Positions 25,209-33,602 of a stretch of 64,000 nt of DNA are shown in pieces. How positions within the stretch are numbered: the stretch's first letter is position 1; every line of letters starts with the position of its first letter. The stretch comes from Mordavella massiliensis (GTDB lineage: Bacteria; Bacillota; Clostridia; Lachnospirales; Lachnospiraceae): the NCBI RefSeq assembly GCF_016901695.1, contig NZ_JACJKS010000005.1:1-64000 (forward strand). The letters run 5' to 3'. The notes beneath the pieces are model-generated. The model saw only the letters and a list, made by a program, of their open reading frames with translations, did no database searches and was not told where the DNA came from. The position numbers and the translations under genes were made by a program.

Positions 25209-26108
25209 GTGGACATCAAATCGCTCAAATATTTTCTGGCAGTGGTGCAGGAGGGCAACATTTCCCGGGCGGCGCGGAAACTGTGCATCGCGCAGCCGCC
25301 CCTGAGCCGGCAGATCCGCCTTTTGGAGGAGGAGCTCGGGACCACGCTCTTCATCCGCGGGAAAAAGGAGATACAGCTCACGCAGGAGGGGCGCTTCCTC
25401 AAGCAGCAGGCGGGCGAGATCCTGGAGCTGCTGGAGAAGACCCAAGAGCAGATCGGGAAGTTCGGGAGCGGCGTGCACGGGCTTGTCTCCATCGCGGCGG
25501 CGGAGTCCTTCGGCATCGGCCTCCTCTCCGATATGGTGGAGGAATTTCACGGGCTGTACCCGGACGTCCGGTTCCAGATCTGGTGCGGCAACAGCGACGA
25601 GGTTCGGGATAAGCTGGAGCGGGGGCTGGCGGACGTAGGCATCGTGCGCGCGCCGGTTTACATGGAGCAGTGCGAGCAGATCTTTCTTCGCAGCGAGCCG
25701 TGGGTAGCCGCCATGAGCCGGGAGCATCCGCTGGCGCAGGAGCAGGGAGAAGGGATCACGCTTAAGAAGCTGGGCGGGGAGACGCTGATGCTGCCGGTCC
25801 GGGACCAGCTCCAGGAGGAGATCAACCACTGGTTCAACGAGCTGGCGCAGGAGCGGGAGATCCTCTGCTACTACAACTCCTCCGCCTCCATGCTGCCGCT
25901 TGTGGAGAAGGGGATGGGGATCGCCATCTGCCCCGGTTCGGCAAGGTATTTCGCCGCCGGGGAAGGGATCGTCTACAAGACGATCACAGAGCCCAGGAAG
26001 GAATCCCGCCTTTACATGGTCCGGCAGAGATACCGGATCCTGTCCCGGGCGGCCGGCGCGTTCTGGGAGTATGCATCCGGGCAGGAGAAGGGCGGCGGAC
26101 AGGGCTAG
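25209..26108 (+). CDS. LysR-family transcriptional regulator
   Basis: 299 aa. GTG at 25209 gives the standard start DIKSLKYFLAVVQEGNISRA. The winged HTH (1-60) has ARKLCIAQPPLSRQIRLLEE, followed by a linker helix and a periplasmic-binding-like effector domain from ~90. It is divergently transcribed from the YoaK-like gene, the usual position for a LysR regulator of its neighbour. The shared intergenic region (25095-25208) is AT-rich and should contain both promoters. The 3' end overlaps the convergent holin-like gene by 4 nt. Confidence 0.93.
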   Translation: MDIKSLKYFLAVVQEGNISRAARKLCIAQPPLSRQIRLLEEELGTTLFIRGKKEIQLTQEGRFLKQQAGEILELLEKTQEQIGKFGSGVHGLVSIAAAESFGIGLLSDMVEEFHGLYPDVRFQIWCGNSDEVRDKLERGLADVGIVRAPVYMEQCEQIFLRSEPWVAAMSREHPLAQEQGEGITLKKLGGETLMLPVRDQLQEEINHWFNELAQEREILCYYNSSASMLPLVEKGMGIAICPGSARYFAAGEGIVYKTITEPRKESRLYMVRQRYRILSRAAGAFWEYASGQEKGGGQG

Positions 26109-26398
26109 TCGTGGCGCCCCCGCTGTCCGGCGACCCGGCCAAGGAATGTGGACAGGCCGGCGGCAAGGACTCCCTGCACCACTGCGGTAAAGACAGCCAT
26201 GGCGATCTCCGGCCCGGTGGAGAGGGGGCAGGAGGCCAGGACCCAGACGGCGCACAGGGCGATCCCGATGCCGCATTTGATAAGCGGGATGTACGGTTCT
26301 CTGACTGCCTGCAGCCGGGCCAGCCATTTTCCGATAAAGAAGAGGATGACTGCCACAGACAGAAGTTCGGGCTTGAGATATTCGGTGATCTGCTCCAT
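26105..26398 (-). CDS. Small holin-like membrane protein
   Basis: 97 aa. ATG at 26398 has a strong CAGGAGG upstream on the minus strand. It begins MEQITEYLKPELLSVAVILF, followed by two more hydrophobic stretches (IPLIKCGIGIALCAVWVLAS; AMAVFTAVVQGVLAAGLSTF). This pattern matches the phage_holin_5_2-type proteins of clostridial phages. No endolysin or other phage gene is adjacent, so it is either a stray prophage remnant or a domesticated membrane protein. It is convergent with the LysR gene. Confidence 0.6.
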   Translation of the reverse strand: MEQITEYLKPELLSVAVILFFIGKWLARLQAVREPYIPLIKCGIGIALCAVWVLASCPLSTGPEIAMAVFTAVVQGVLAAGLSTFLGRVAGQRGRHD

Positions 26399-26468
26399 CG
26401 GACGCCTCCTGTGAAAAGATGCAGGATCAGTCTTTGGTTCAAAATATGCGGCGGCAGAAAAAAAGTGA

Positions 26469-26496
26469 TTGATTTCTCTTTTCAAAGTGGTATAAT
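26469..26496 (+). promoter_or_regulatory. Promoter of tRNA-Ala
   Basis: TTGATT (26469-26474), 16-nt spacer, perfect TATAAT (26491-26496), 8 nt before the tRNA 5' end. Confidence 0.8.
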
Positions 26497-26504
26497 GGTC
26501 GCAT

Positions 26505-26577
26505 GGGGCATTAGCGCAGTTGGGAGCGCGCCACATTCGCATTGTGGAGGCCACGGGTTCGAATCCCGTATGCTCCA
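26505..26577 (+). tRNA. tRNA-Ala (anticodon CGC)
   Basis: A cloverleaf of 73 nt can be drawn: acceptor GGGGCAT/ATGCTCC, D-arm GCGCAGTTGGGAGCGC, anticodon stem CCACA/TGTGG with loop TTCGCAT giving anticodon CGC (codon GCG, Ala), T-arm ACGGGTTCGAATCCCGT, discriminator A. The 3' CCA is not encoded. Ala-CGC is a minor isoacceptor, in keeping with GC-rich codon use. Confidence 0.93.
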
Positions 26578-26583
26578 TGGTGA

Positions 26584-26615
26584 AAGCCGCTGGAGTTCAG
26601 CGGCTTTTTTCTTTT
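26584..26615 (+). terminator. Terminator of tRNA-Ala
   Basis: AAGCCGCTGGA/TTCAGCGGCTT hairpin followed by TTTTCTTTTT. Confidence 0.85.
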
Positions 26616-26746
26616 TATTTTCCCGGTGGAAACGATAATATCCATTGCATTTTCCCAAGAAAAATAATATAATTTTTCTATCATTTCTTATAAATGACAG
26701 ATAAATGAAAGCTGTTAAAAAGTCATAGAGAGTTAAAGGAGAAAAC

Positions 26747-27679
26747 ATGATGAAAAAGAGAGTAGTAGTTGCATTGGGGCACAGGGCGCTGGGCAATACG
26801 CTGCCCGAGCAGAAGGAAGCAGTGAGACGGACAGCCGTATCCATAGCGGATCTTGTACAGGAGGGATACCAGGTTGCCATTACCCACAGCAACGCGCCCC
26901 AGGTGGGCATGATCCATACCGCCATGAATGAGTTCGGGAAGGCGCATCAGGATTACACGCCGGCGCCCATGTCCGTGTGCTCCGCCATGAGCCAGGGCTA
27001 CATCGGCTACGACCTGCAGAACGCCATCCGGGAGGCGCTTCTTGACAGAGGCATCTACCGCACGGTGAGCACGATCCTGACGCAGGTGACGGTGGATCCC
27101 TATGACGAGGCGTTCTACACGCCGACCAAGGTGCTGGGCCGCTACATGACGGCTGAGGAGGCCAACGAGGAGCGGAAGAAAGGAAACTATGTGATCGAGG
27201 AGCCTGGCAAGGGCTTCCGCCGTGTCGTATCCGCCCCCAATCCGGTCGGGATCGTGGAGATCGACGCCATTAAGGCACTGATCGATGCGGATCAGGTGGT
27301 CATTGCCTGCGGCGGAGGCGGCATCCCGGTGATGCAGCAGGATCACCGGTTAAAGGGAGCCAGCGCCGTGATCGAGAAAGACCTGGCAGCCGGCAAGCTG
27401 GCGGAGGCCATCGATGCGGATGAACTCATCATCCTCACAAGTGTGGAGAAGGTGCGGATCAACATGAACACGCCCAAGGAGTCCGAGCTTGGCGAGATCT
27501 CCCTTGCAGACGCCAGACAGTACATGGAGGAGGGACATTTCGGCGTGTACAACATGCTGCCGAAGTTCCGCGCGTCCGTGGAGTTCATCGAGAAGCGGGA
27601 GGGCCGCAGCGCGCTCATCACTTCCTTTGACAAGCTCAAAGACGGACTGAAGGGAAAGACAGGAACGATCATCCGGTAG
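26747..27679 (+). CDS. arcC: Carbamate kinase family protein
   Basis: 310 aa, normal length. AAAGGAG precedes ATG 26747 (26750 possible). The amino-acid-kinase fold is clear: VVVALGHRALGNTLPEQKEA at the N-terminus, THSNAPQVGMI, ACGGGGIPV around residue 187, and KVRINMNTPKE. In arginine-deiminase carbamate kinases the first loop reads GGNAL; here it is GHRALG, so the conserved Asn is Arg13. No arcA or arcB genes are near. It may make ATP from carbamoyl phosphate in another pathway (purine or agmatine breakdown), or have a shifted substrate. It is monocistronic, with its own terminator. Confidence 0.85.
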   Translation: MMKKRVVVALGHRALGNTLPEQKEAVRRTAVSIADLVQEGYQVAITHSNAPQVGMIHTAMNEFGKAHQDYTPAPMSVCSAMSQGYIGYDLQNAIREALLDRGIYRTVSTILTQVTVDPYDEAFYTPTKVLGRYMTAEEANEERKKGNYVIEEPGKGFRRVVSAPNPVGIVEIDAIKALIDADQVVIACGGGGIPVMQQDHRLKGASAVIEKDLAAGKLAEAIDADELIILTSVEKVRINMNTPKESELGEISLADARQYMEEGHFGVYNMLPKFRASVEFIEKREGRSALITSFDKLKDGLKGKTGTIIR

Positions 27680-27708
27680 GCGGATACGGAAAGAAAGAGA
27701 ACTTTGTG

Positions 27709-27750
27709 AAAGGCCCCGGCCGTGCGGAATGCGCGGCCGGGGCCTTTGTT
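27709..27750 (+). terminator. Terminator of the carbamate kinase gene
   Basis: AAAGGCCCCGGCCG pairs with CGGCCGGGGCCTTT, then GTT. Very stable stem. Confidence 0.85.
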
Positions 27751-27819
27751 AATGCTTTCACAGGACACGTAACACTTTTAAAAAGTGTTACGTCCGGAAT
27801 GCAATTTTGTAAAACTAAC

Positions 27820-27869
27820 TTGACATTTAATGTAAAGCGAACTATACTATAAATGTAAAGCATACTATA
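27820..27869 (+). promoter_or_regulatory. Promoter with two 18-bp direct repeats (likely autoregulatory operator)
   Basis: TTGACA (27820-27825), 17 nt, TATACT (27843-27848). Two near-identical 18-mers, AATGTAAAGCGAACTATA (27829-27846) and AATGTAAAGCATACTATA (27852-27869), lie 23 bp apart, on one DNA face, and cover the spacer, -10 and start region. They are good candidates for binding by the HTH protein encoded 26 nt downstream. Confidence 0.7.
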
Positions 27870-27894
27870 CGATTGTGAAGGGGATGTCAAAGAG

Positions 27895-28107
27895 ATGAAG
27901 ACCCGTATTCAGGAACTGCGCAGGAAACACAAGCTTTCTCAGGAGGAGCTTGCCCTGGCAGTCGGTGTAACCCGGCAGACGATTATATCGCTGGAGAAGG
28001 AAAAGTACACGGCTTCTCTTGTTCTGGCCTACAGGATTGCGCGGTATTTCGGTCTGGCCATTGAGGATGTGTTTGATTTTTCGGAAGTGGATGAGGAGGA
28101 GATGTAA
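27895..28107 (+). CDS. Xre-type transcriptional regulator (YozG-like)
   Basis: 70 aa, consisting only of a Cro/CI HTH ([20 protein letters not shown], then [20 protein letters not shown]) and a short acidic tail. These minimal repressors are typically encoded next to a membrane protein, as here (the next gene starts 2 nt after its stop). It probably represses its own promoter through the repeats at 27829-27869. Confidence 0.9.
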   Translation: MKTRIQELRRKHKLSQEELALAVGVTRQTIISLEKEKYTASLVLAYRIARYFGLAIEDVFDFSEVDEEEM

Positions 28108-28108
28108 G

Positions 28109-28558
28109 ATGAAGGAATACAGGAAGAAACTCAGAAGACAGATCAAAGGGATGGTTCTTTTTCTCGTGGTGTCTGTGGCGGTGATCGTGATCTGCGGCGT
28201 CAGTGCCTCGAAGCTGGACGACAATGCCCACGCGGCCAGTTTTGTGAGGGGATTCCAGGCAGGGATCTTCCTGGTGTGGGCAGGAGCGTCTGTCTATGGG
28301 ATCGTGTCCAATGTGCGGGCGCTGAAAGACGAGAGGAAGCTCAGGCAGCGCTATATCGAGGCCCATGACGAGCGGGCGGCGGCGATCCAGCGGGAGTCTG
28401 GGCGCACGGCCTATGTTGTCGGTCTGGGCGGCCTCGTTACGGCTGGCGTCGCAGCGGGCTACTTCAACATAACTGTCTTCGCCACGCTGGTGGCGGCCGC
28501 CTTCTTCCTGGCGGTGACAGGGGCAGTCACCTACAGGTATTTCTCGGGGAAAATGTAG
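28109..28558 (+). CDS. Membrane protein paired with the Xre regulator
   Basis: 149 aa; ATG at 28109 with GAGGAGGAG upstream, overlapping the end of the regulator gene. Four hydrophobic segments in two hairpins (VLFLVVSVAVIVICGVSA; AGIFLVWAGASVYGIVSNV; YVVGLGGLVTAGVAAGYF; FATLVAAAFFLAVTGAVTY), separated by a charged loop with the DERAAAIQRESGRTAY pattern. That pattern, D-eR-x-x-x-I-x-x-x-s-g, is found in DUF2178/DUF3796-type proteins. Function unknown. The arrangement resembles two-gene HTH/membrane cassettes common in Firmicutes. Confidence 0.75.
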   Translation: MKEYRKKLRRQIKGMVLFLVVSVAVIVICGVSASKLDDNAHAASFVRGFQAGIFLVWAGASVYGIVSNVRALKDERKLRQRYIEAHDERAAAIQRESGRTAYVVGLGGLVTAGVAAGYFNITVFATLVAAAFFLAVTGAVTYRYFSGKM

Positions 28559-28587
28559 ATGATCTGTAAAAAAGTGCGCAGACCGTA

Positions 28588-28616
28588 TTGACTTTTTACA
28601 GGAAGGAATATATTAT
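28588..28616 (+). promoter_or_regulatory. Promoter of natAB
   Basis: TTGACT (28588-28593), 17 nt, TATTAT (28611-28616). Confidence 0.75.
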
Positions 28617-28707
28617 TGTATTATATCAATGGTACAAACAAAAAGCAGAAATGTACTGTGATCTGATAAAAAAGACAGCGCCCCGCAGGGGAGAAAGGGA
28701 ATGAGAC

Positions 28708-29481
28708 ATGATAGAGATCCGGGATCTGACAAAAGTGTACCGGCTGAATCGGAAGCAGATGGCCGAGTCGCACACAAAAAATCCGAATAAGACAGCCGTG
28801 GATCATTTGAGCCTGACGGCGAAAAAAGGGGAGATATACGGACTCCTCGGGCCGAACGGCGCCGGGAAGACCACCACGCTGCGATGCATTTCCACGATCA
28901 TCAAACCCACATCCGGCGAGATCTGGGTGGAGGGCTGCGAAGTGGGGAAGGAGCCGGAGGCGGTGCGCAACCGGATTGGGTTCCTCACAAGCGACATCAA
29001 GCTGGACGACCAGTTTGACCCGGACTATATGTTCCGCTTCTTTGGCCGCCTCCACCGGGTGCCGGAGGACGTGATCGCCAGGAGGCGGGAGGAGCTGTTC
29101 GACTATTTCGGCATCCGGGAGTTCGCCCACAAGAAGATCCGGGAACTCTCCACCGGCATGAAGCAGAAGGCGGCCATCGCGGTCAGCCTGGTACATGATC
29201 CGGACGTGGTCATCTTTGACGAGCCCACCAACGGGCTGGACATCATCACGGCCAGGAGCGTGACGGACTATCTGCGGAAACTGCGGGATGAAGGCAAGCT
29301 TGTCATCATCTCCACCCACATCATGTCCGAGGCCCAGAAGCTCTGCGACCGCATCGGCGTCATCATCGACGGCCGGAAGGAAGCGGAGGGGACGCTGGAC
29401 GAGATCCTGGCCCGGACGGGCGCCGATGACCTGGAGGACGCGTTCTTCCAGATCTATGCAGGACGGAAGGAGGAGAGATAG
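28708..29481 (+). CDS. natA: ABC transporter ATPase, NatA type
   Basis: 257 aa. Walker [15 protein letters not shown]-loop region [16 protein letters not shown], signature [12 protein letters not shown], Walker [13 protein letters not shown] and the H-loop ISTHIMSE are all intact. The first ~35 residues ([18 protein letters not shown]) include an insert typical of NatA-like proteins. It energises export by the adjacent NatB-like permease. The B. subtilis pair exports Na+; that function is inferred from the family. Its stop abuts the ATG of natB directly. Confidence 0.9.
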   Translation: MIEIRDLTKVYRLNRKQMAESHTKNPNKTAVDHLSLTAKKGEIYGLLGPNGAGKTTTLRCISTIIKPTSGEIWVEGCEVGKEPEAVRNRIGFLTSDIKLDDQFDPDYMFRFFGRLHRVPEDVIARRREELFDYFGIREFAHKKIRELSTGMKQKAAIAVSLVHDPDVVIFDEPTNGLDIITARSVTDYLRKLRDEGKLVIISTHIMSEAQKLCDRIGVIIDGRKEAEGTLDEILARTGADDLEDAFFQIYAGRKEER

Positions 29482-30696
29482 ATGAACGGCATCAGACAGA
29501 TATTCTGTAAAGAAATGGCGCGGATCTTCCGCGATAAGAAGATGGTGTTTTCCGTGTTCCTTCTCCCGGTGATCGTTATGGTGGCGATCCTCACCATCAT
29601 CAACAACCTGGCCGGGCAGATGCAGTCCGACATAGAGTCCCACAGATCCATTGTCTGGGTCCAGAATGAGCCGGAAAGCTTCCGGGCCTTTCTGGAGGCG
29701 GCCGGCCTGGACTGCGACATGGAGACCGTATCTTCCCCGGAGGACAACGAAAAGGCCAGGGCGCAGATCCTGGAAGGGGACGCGGACCTCCTCATCGAAT
29801 TCCCGGAGGACTTTGACCAGGAGATCGCCGCATTCCGGGAGGGGGACAAGGTGCCCCAGGTGAAGACATACTACAACCCGTCCGAGGAGTATTCCTCCCA
29901 GGCCTACCAGACGATCTCCACGGGAGCGCTGGAAGCCTACCGGCAGACGCTCCTTGCCGGCCGGGTGGGCAATGCGGACGCTGTCACGGTGTTCACAGTC
30001 AACTCGGACAATGATGAGATGGTGATCCAGGATGACGAGAAAGCAAGCGGCCAGGCGCTGGGGATGATGCTCCCCTACTTCATCACGATCCTGCTCTTTG
30101 CGGGAGCTATGGGGATCGGGACGGACATGATCGCGGGCGAGAAGGAGAGAGGGACCATGGCGAGCCTTCTTGTGGCGCCGGTGAAGCGCTCCTCCATCGT
30201 CCTTGGGAAGGTGTTCGCCCTGATGACGGTCTCCGGCATTTCCTCCATCATCTATGTGGGCGGCATGGTGGCGTGCACCCCGTTTATGATGGATTCCATG
30301 GCAGGCATGGAGGAGGCCCTGAACCTCCGCCTGGATCCGTCCCAGATCGTCATGCTCGGCCTGCTGCTCATCGCCCTTGCCTTCCTGTACTCAGCGGTGG
30401 TGGCGCTCGTGTCCGTCTTTGCCAGGACGACGAAGGAGGCAGGTACTTACATCATGCCGGCCTACATGCTTGTGCTGGTGGTGGGGCTTCTGACCATGTT
30501 CCGCATGGGGGACGGGCGCGCGGCCGACTACTATATCCCGTTCTACAACAGCGCCGTTGCGCTGCAGACGATCCTGAGCCATGAGATCACCCTGGCCCAG
30601 TACGCGGTGACGCTGGGGGAGACGCTGCTTTTAGGCGGCGTGCTCACGGTGATCATTGCCCGGGCGTTCAACAACGAAAAAATCATGGCTTTATAG
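29482..30696 (+). CDS. natB: ABC transporter permease, NatB type
   Basis: 404 aa. One N-terminal membrane segment (KMVFSVFLLPVIVMVAILTI), a ~150-residue extracytoplasmic domain, then five to six membrane segments beginning at ALGMMLPYFITILLFAGAMG. The cytosolic loop GTDMIAGEKERGTMASLLVA carries the ABC-2 family E-R-G-T motif. This is the ABC2_membrane_3 architecture of NatB. It follows natA without a gap, so the two are translated together. Confidence 0.9.
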   Translation: MNGIRQIFCKEMARIFRDKKMVFSVFLLPVIVMVAILTIINNLAGQMQSDIESHRSIVWVQNEPESFRAFLEAAGLDCDMETVSSPEDNEKARAQILEGDADLLIEFPEDFDQEIAAFREGDKVPQVKTYYNPSEEYSSQAYQTISTGALEAYRQTLLAGRVGNADAVTVFTVNSDNDEMVIQDDEKASGQALGMMLPYFITILLFAGAMGIGTDMIAGEKERGTMASLLVAPVKRSSIVLGKVFALMTVSGISSIIYVGGMVACTPFMMDSMAGMEEALNLRLDPSQIVMLGLLLIALAFLYSAVVALVSVFARTTKEAGTYIMPAYMLVLVVGLLTMFRMGDGRAADYYIPFYNSAVALQTILSHEITLAQYAVTLGETLLLGGVLTVIIARAFNNEKIMAL

Positions 30697-30708
30697 AGGC
30701 AGAAATAG

Positions 30709-30778
30709 AGAGCCTCATGCCGCACCTCTTCCCGCATCCGCGCATAGGATGGGAGGGGAGGTGACAGCATGAGGCTCT
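30709..30778 (+). promoter_or_regulatory. 70-nt hairpin sequestering the ylmC-like ribosome binding site and start codon
   Basis: Outer arms 30709-30720 (AGAGCCTCATGC) and 30767-30778 are exact 12-bp complements. The inner part continues with CACCTC-TTCCC against GGGAGGGGAGGTG and CATCC against GGATG. The GGAGGTGA ribosome binding site and the ATG at 30769 both lie inside paired segments. There is no T-tract, so it is not a plain terminator for natB. It would hold translation of the next gene off unless opened. Confidence 0.7.
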
Positions 30779-31023
30779 GTGATTTTCAGCAGAAAGAAGT
30801 GATCAGTATCTGCGACTGCCGAAGACTCGGGTATGTGGCGGACCTTGTCTTCGACGAGTGCACCGGGTGCATCGAGGCGGTGATCGTGCCCCGGGGCGGC
30901 TTCTTTTGCGGCCTGTTCGGGGACAGCGGCGAGTATGTGATCCCATTTGGGTGCATCCGGAAGATCGGGCCCGATATCATCCTGGTGGAGATCCCGGAAG
31001 AAATAGGCCGCCGGCCAAAGTAA
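30769..31023 (+). CDS. YlmC/YmxH-family PRC-barrel protein
   Basis: 84 aa. The product (RLCDFQQKEVISICDCRRLG, then GFFCGLFGDSGEYVIPFGCIRKIGPDIILVE) matches the small YlmC/YmxH family, a PRC-barrel found in sporulating Firmicutes. B. subtilis relatives are expressed during sporulation; no precise biochemical role is known. The start lies within the hairpin at 30709-30778. It is followed by an independent promoter for nrdR. Confidence 0.88.
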   Translation: MRLCDFQQKEVISICDCRRLGYVADLVFDECTGCIEAVIVPRGGFFCGLFGDSGEYVIPFGCIRKIGPDIILVEIPEEIGRRPK

Positions 31024-31027
31024 TAAA

Positions 31028-31057
31028 TTGACAATTCCGTTTGCCGGGATATATACT
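31028..31057 (+). promoter_or_regulatory. Promoter of nrdR
   Basis: TTGACA (31028-31033), 18 nt, TATACT (31052-31057). Confidence 0.75.
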
Positions 31058-31090
31058 TGATATATTAATATGAAAGGATGAAAAGACGAG

Positions 31091-31552
31091 ATGAAATGCC
31101 CATACTGCGGTCATCCGGACACGAGAGTCATCGACTCCCGCCCGGCGGACGACGGAAATTCCATCCGCAGGAGACGCTCCTGCGATGTGTGCGGAAAGCG
31201 CTTCACGACTTACGAGAAGGTGGAGACGATCCCGCTTATCATTATCAAGAAAGACAACAACAGGGAACAGTACAACCGCGGGAAGATTGAGAACGGCGTC
31301 CTGCGGGCATGCTATAAGAGGCCGGCCTCCGCGGAGGAGATCCAGAAGTGCATCGACCGGATCGAGACGAAGATCTTCAGCCTGGAGGAGAAGGAGATCT
31401 CCAGCAGCGCCATAGGCGAGATCGTCATGGACGAGCTCAAGAAGCTGGATGAGGTCGCCTACGTCCGTTTCGCGTCTGTGTACAGGGAGTTCAAGGACGT
31501 GAACACATTTATGGACGAGATCAAAAAAATTCTGGACAGAGGGAATGCGTAA
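31091..31552 (+). CDS. nrdR: Ribonucleotide reductase repressor NrdR
   Basis: 153 aa. The N-terminal zinc ribbon has Cys3-Cys6 (CPYCG) and Cys31-Cys34 (SCDVCGKRF), followed by the ATP-cone (PLIIIKKDNNREQYNRGKIE...). It represses ribonucleotide reductase genes in response to ATP/dATP. The length and all zinc ligands are normal. It is followed after 3 nt by the threonine/serine exporter gene, so the two are probably cotranscribed. Confidence 0.95.
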   Translation: MKCPYCGHPDTRVIDSRPADDGNSIRRRRSCDVCGKRFTTYEKVETIPLIIIKKDNNREQYNRGKIENGVLRACYKRPASAEEIQKCIDRIETKIFSLEEKEISSSAIGEIVMDELKKLDEVAYVRFASVYREFKDVNTFMDEIKKILDRGNA

Positions 31553-31555
31553 GAG

Positions 31556-32794
31556 ATGAATTATCAGCGGATCCTTGAAGGCATCCTCGATATCGGGGAG
31601 GCCATGCTCTGCAGCGGCGCAGAGAACTTCAGACTGGATGACACGCTGTACCGGATGTGCAAGAGCTACGGCTTTAAGCGGTACGATGTATTTGTCATCC
31701 CGAGCAATATACAGATCACCGTGGAGACGCCGGAGGGAGAGTTCCTCACCCAGATCCGGCACATCGAGTCCGCGGGGATCAACTATGACCGGCTGGATTA
31801 CCTGAACAACCTGGCCCGGTATGTCTGCCGGCATACCCCGGACGAGGAGACGCTCCGGGAAAAGTATCTGGAGGTCATGAACCGGAAGCAGCAGCCGGTG
31901 GCGCTTACGTACGCCGCCGGGATCATGGGAGGGACGGGCTTTGCGGTCTTCTTCGGCTGCGGACTGACGGACGCTGTTGTGGCGGTCCTTGTCTCCCTCC
32001 TCATTGTGTTCGTGGGCAGGGTGCTGGACAAGGTGGAGGACAATCTTCTTGTATACAACCTCCTCCTTGCATTTCTCTCCGAGGTGGTGATCATCGGTAT
32101 GGCGGCGCTTGGCATCGGCACCCATCCGGACCGGATCATGATCGGCATCGTCATGCTGCTGATCAGTGCGCTGAGCACGACCAACGGCATACGGGAGGTG
32201 CTGCAGCGGGATTTCATCTCGGGGCTTATCAATATCATGAACTCCGTCCTGGGAGCGGCGGGCATCGCCTTTGGCATCGCCCTCGCCATGTGGCTTCTGG
32301 GGGAAGGCGAGTACGACGGCTTTATCCTGAACAACAGCGTGCCGGTACAGCTTGTCTCCTGTACGGTCGCGTGCATCGGGTTTGCCCTCTGGTTTAGGAT
32401 CCGGGGCAGGCAGGTGCTCTTCTGCGGGGTTGGCGCTTTCTTTACCTGGGCGATCTATGTGGTGACCTTTGCCGTGTGGCCGAGCAATTTTGCGGCGACG
32501 CTGGCAGGCGGCATCTTCGTGGCTGCGTATGCCTTTGTCATGTCCAGGGTCAACAAGGCGCCGGCGACGATCTTCCTGACGGCCTCGGCCTTTCCGCTCA
32601 TACCCGGACCGAACCTGTACTACATGATGTACGGCTGGGTGAGCGGCGATTCCGCCATGGCGGGCAACGAGACGTGGGTGCTTCTGGAGACATGCCTGGC
32701 CATCGCGCTTGGCTTCCTGATCGTGGATGTGGTGTCCCGGTACGTGCTGTATATCAGGACGAGGGAGAAGACGCCCGGGCAGAATATCATCTGA
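31556..32794 (+). CDS. ThrE-type threonine/serine exporter
   Basis: 412 aa. An N-terminal cytosolic ThrE domain (GILDIGEAMLCSGAENFRLD, YDVFVIPSNIQITVETPEGE) precedes about ten membrane segments. The second half (from ~265) corresponds to the ThrE_2 domain, so both modules that are separate genes in some Firmicutes are fused here. The C-terminal FPLIPGPNLYYMMYGWVSGD motif is intact. It probably exports threonine or serine, or a small peptide-like metabolite. Confidence 0.85.
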   Translation: MNYQRILEGILDIGEAMLCSGAENFRLDDTLYRMCKSYGFKRYDVFVIPSNIQITVETPEGEFLTQIRHIESAGINYDRLDYLNNLARYVCRHTPDEETLREKYLEVMNRKQQPVALTYAAGIMGGTGFAVFFGCGLTDAVVAVLVSLLIVFVGRVLDKVEDNLLVYNLLLAFLSEVVIIGMAALGIGTHPDRIMIGIVMLLISALSTTNGIREVLQRDFISGLINIMNSVLGAAGIAFGIALAMWLLGEGEYDGFILNNSVPVQLVSCTVACIGFALWFRIRGRQVLFCGVGAFFTWAIYVVTFAVWPSNFAATLAGGIFVAAYAFVMSRVNKAPATIFLTASAFPLIPGPNLYYMMYGWVSGDSAMAGNETWVLLETCLAIALGFLIVDVVSRYVLYIRTREKTPGQNII

Positions 32795-32844
32795 CGGGGA
32801 CTGGCCGTATACAGTTTAGTTTCAGACAGAGTGGGTGAGTGTAT

Positions 32845-33579
32845 ATGAGAAATTACAAGCTGACGATCGCCTACGACGGCAGCCGTTACCAGGGGTGGCA
32901 GCGGCAGGCGACGACAGACAATACGATACAGTATATCATTGAGAGGAGTCTTGGCAGGATCGTGGGATACCGGGTCCAGGTGGACGGCTCCGGGCGGACG
33001 GACAGCGGCGTCCATGCCCGGGGGCAGGTGGCCAGCGTGAAGCTGTCCGGCGCCTATGACCCGGAGGAGCTCAAAAGCGCCCTGAACCGGTACCTCCCGG
33101 AGGACATCCGCATCCTGAAGGTGGAGATGGTGAAGAACAGCTTCCACGCCAGGAAGAGCGCCAAGGGAAAGAAGTACGAGTACTATATAGACTGCCGGGA
33201 GAAACCGGACGTGTTCTCCAGACGGTACTGCTATCACTATCCGGAGAAGCTGGACATCGAGGCCATGCGGGACGCCACGAAATATCTCATCGGCGTCAAG
33301 AATTTTGTCAGCTTTACGGACAACAGAGATACAAATGACACAGTGCGCCGCATTTACAACATCCGGATCGTGCGGTCCGGCGAGAAGGTGCGGATCACCT
33401 ACTACGGGTCCGGCTTCCTCTACCATATGGTGCGGATACTGACAGGAACCCTGCTTGAGATCGGGACCGGGAAGCGGGACGCGAGCAAGCTGCCCGTAGT
33501 CATCGCGGCGGAGGACCGGAGCCTGGCGGGCTTTCTCGCGCCGGCCAGGGGGCTGTTCCTGCGCAAGGTATACTACTAG
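32845..33579 (+). CDS. truA: tRNA pseudouridine(38-40) synthase TruA
   Basis: 244 aa. The catalytic motif [17 protein letters not shown] contains nucleophile Asp53. Other landmarks are [13 protein letters not shown] at the start and [17 protein letters not shown] near the end. It isomerises uridines 38-40 in the anticodon arm. ATG 32845 is preferred; an in-frame GTG at 32839 is also possible. Followed by exoA. Confidence 0.95.
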   Translation: MRNYKLTIAYDGSRYQGWQRQATTDNTIQYIIERSLGRIVGYRVQVDGSGRTDSGVHARGQVASVKLSGAYDPEELKSALNRYLPEDIRILKVEMVKNSFHARKSAKGKKYEYYIDCREKPDVFSRRYCYHYPEKLDIEAMRDATKYLIGVKNFVSFTDNRDTNDTVRRIYNIRIVRSGEKVRITYYGSGFLYHMVRILTGTLLEIGTGKRDASKLPVVIAAEDRSLAGFLAPARGLFLRKVYY

Positions 33580-33602
33580 AAGAGAGCAAAGGAGTAAGAC
33601 GG

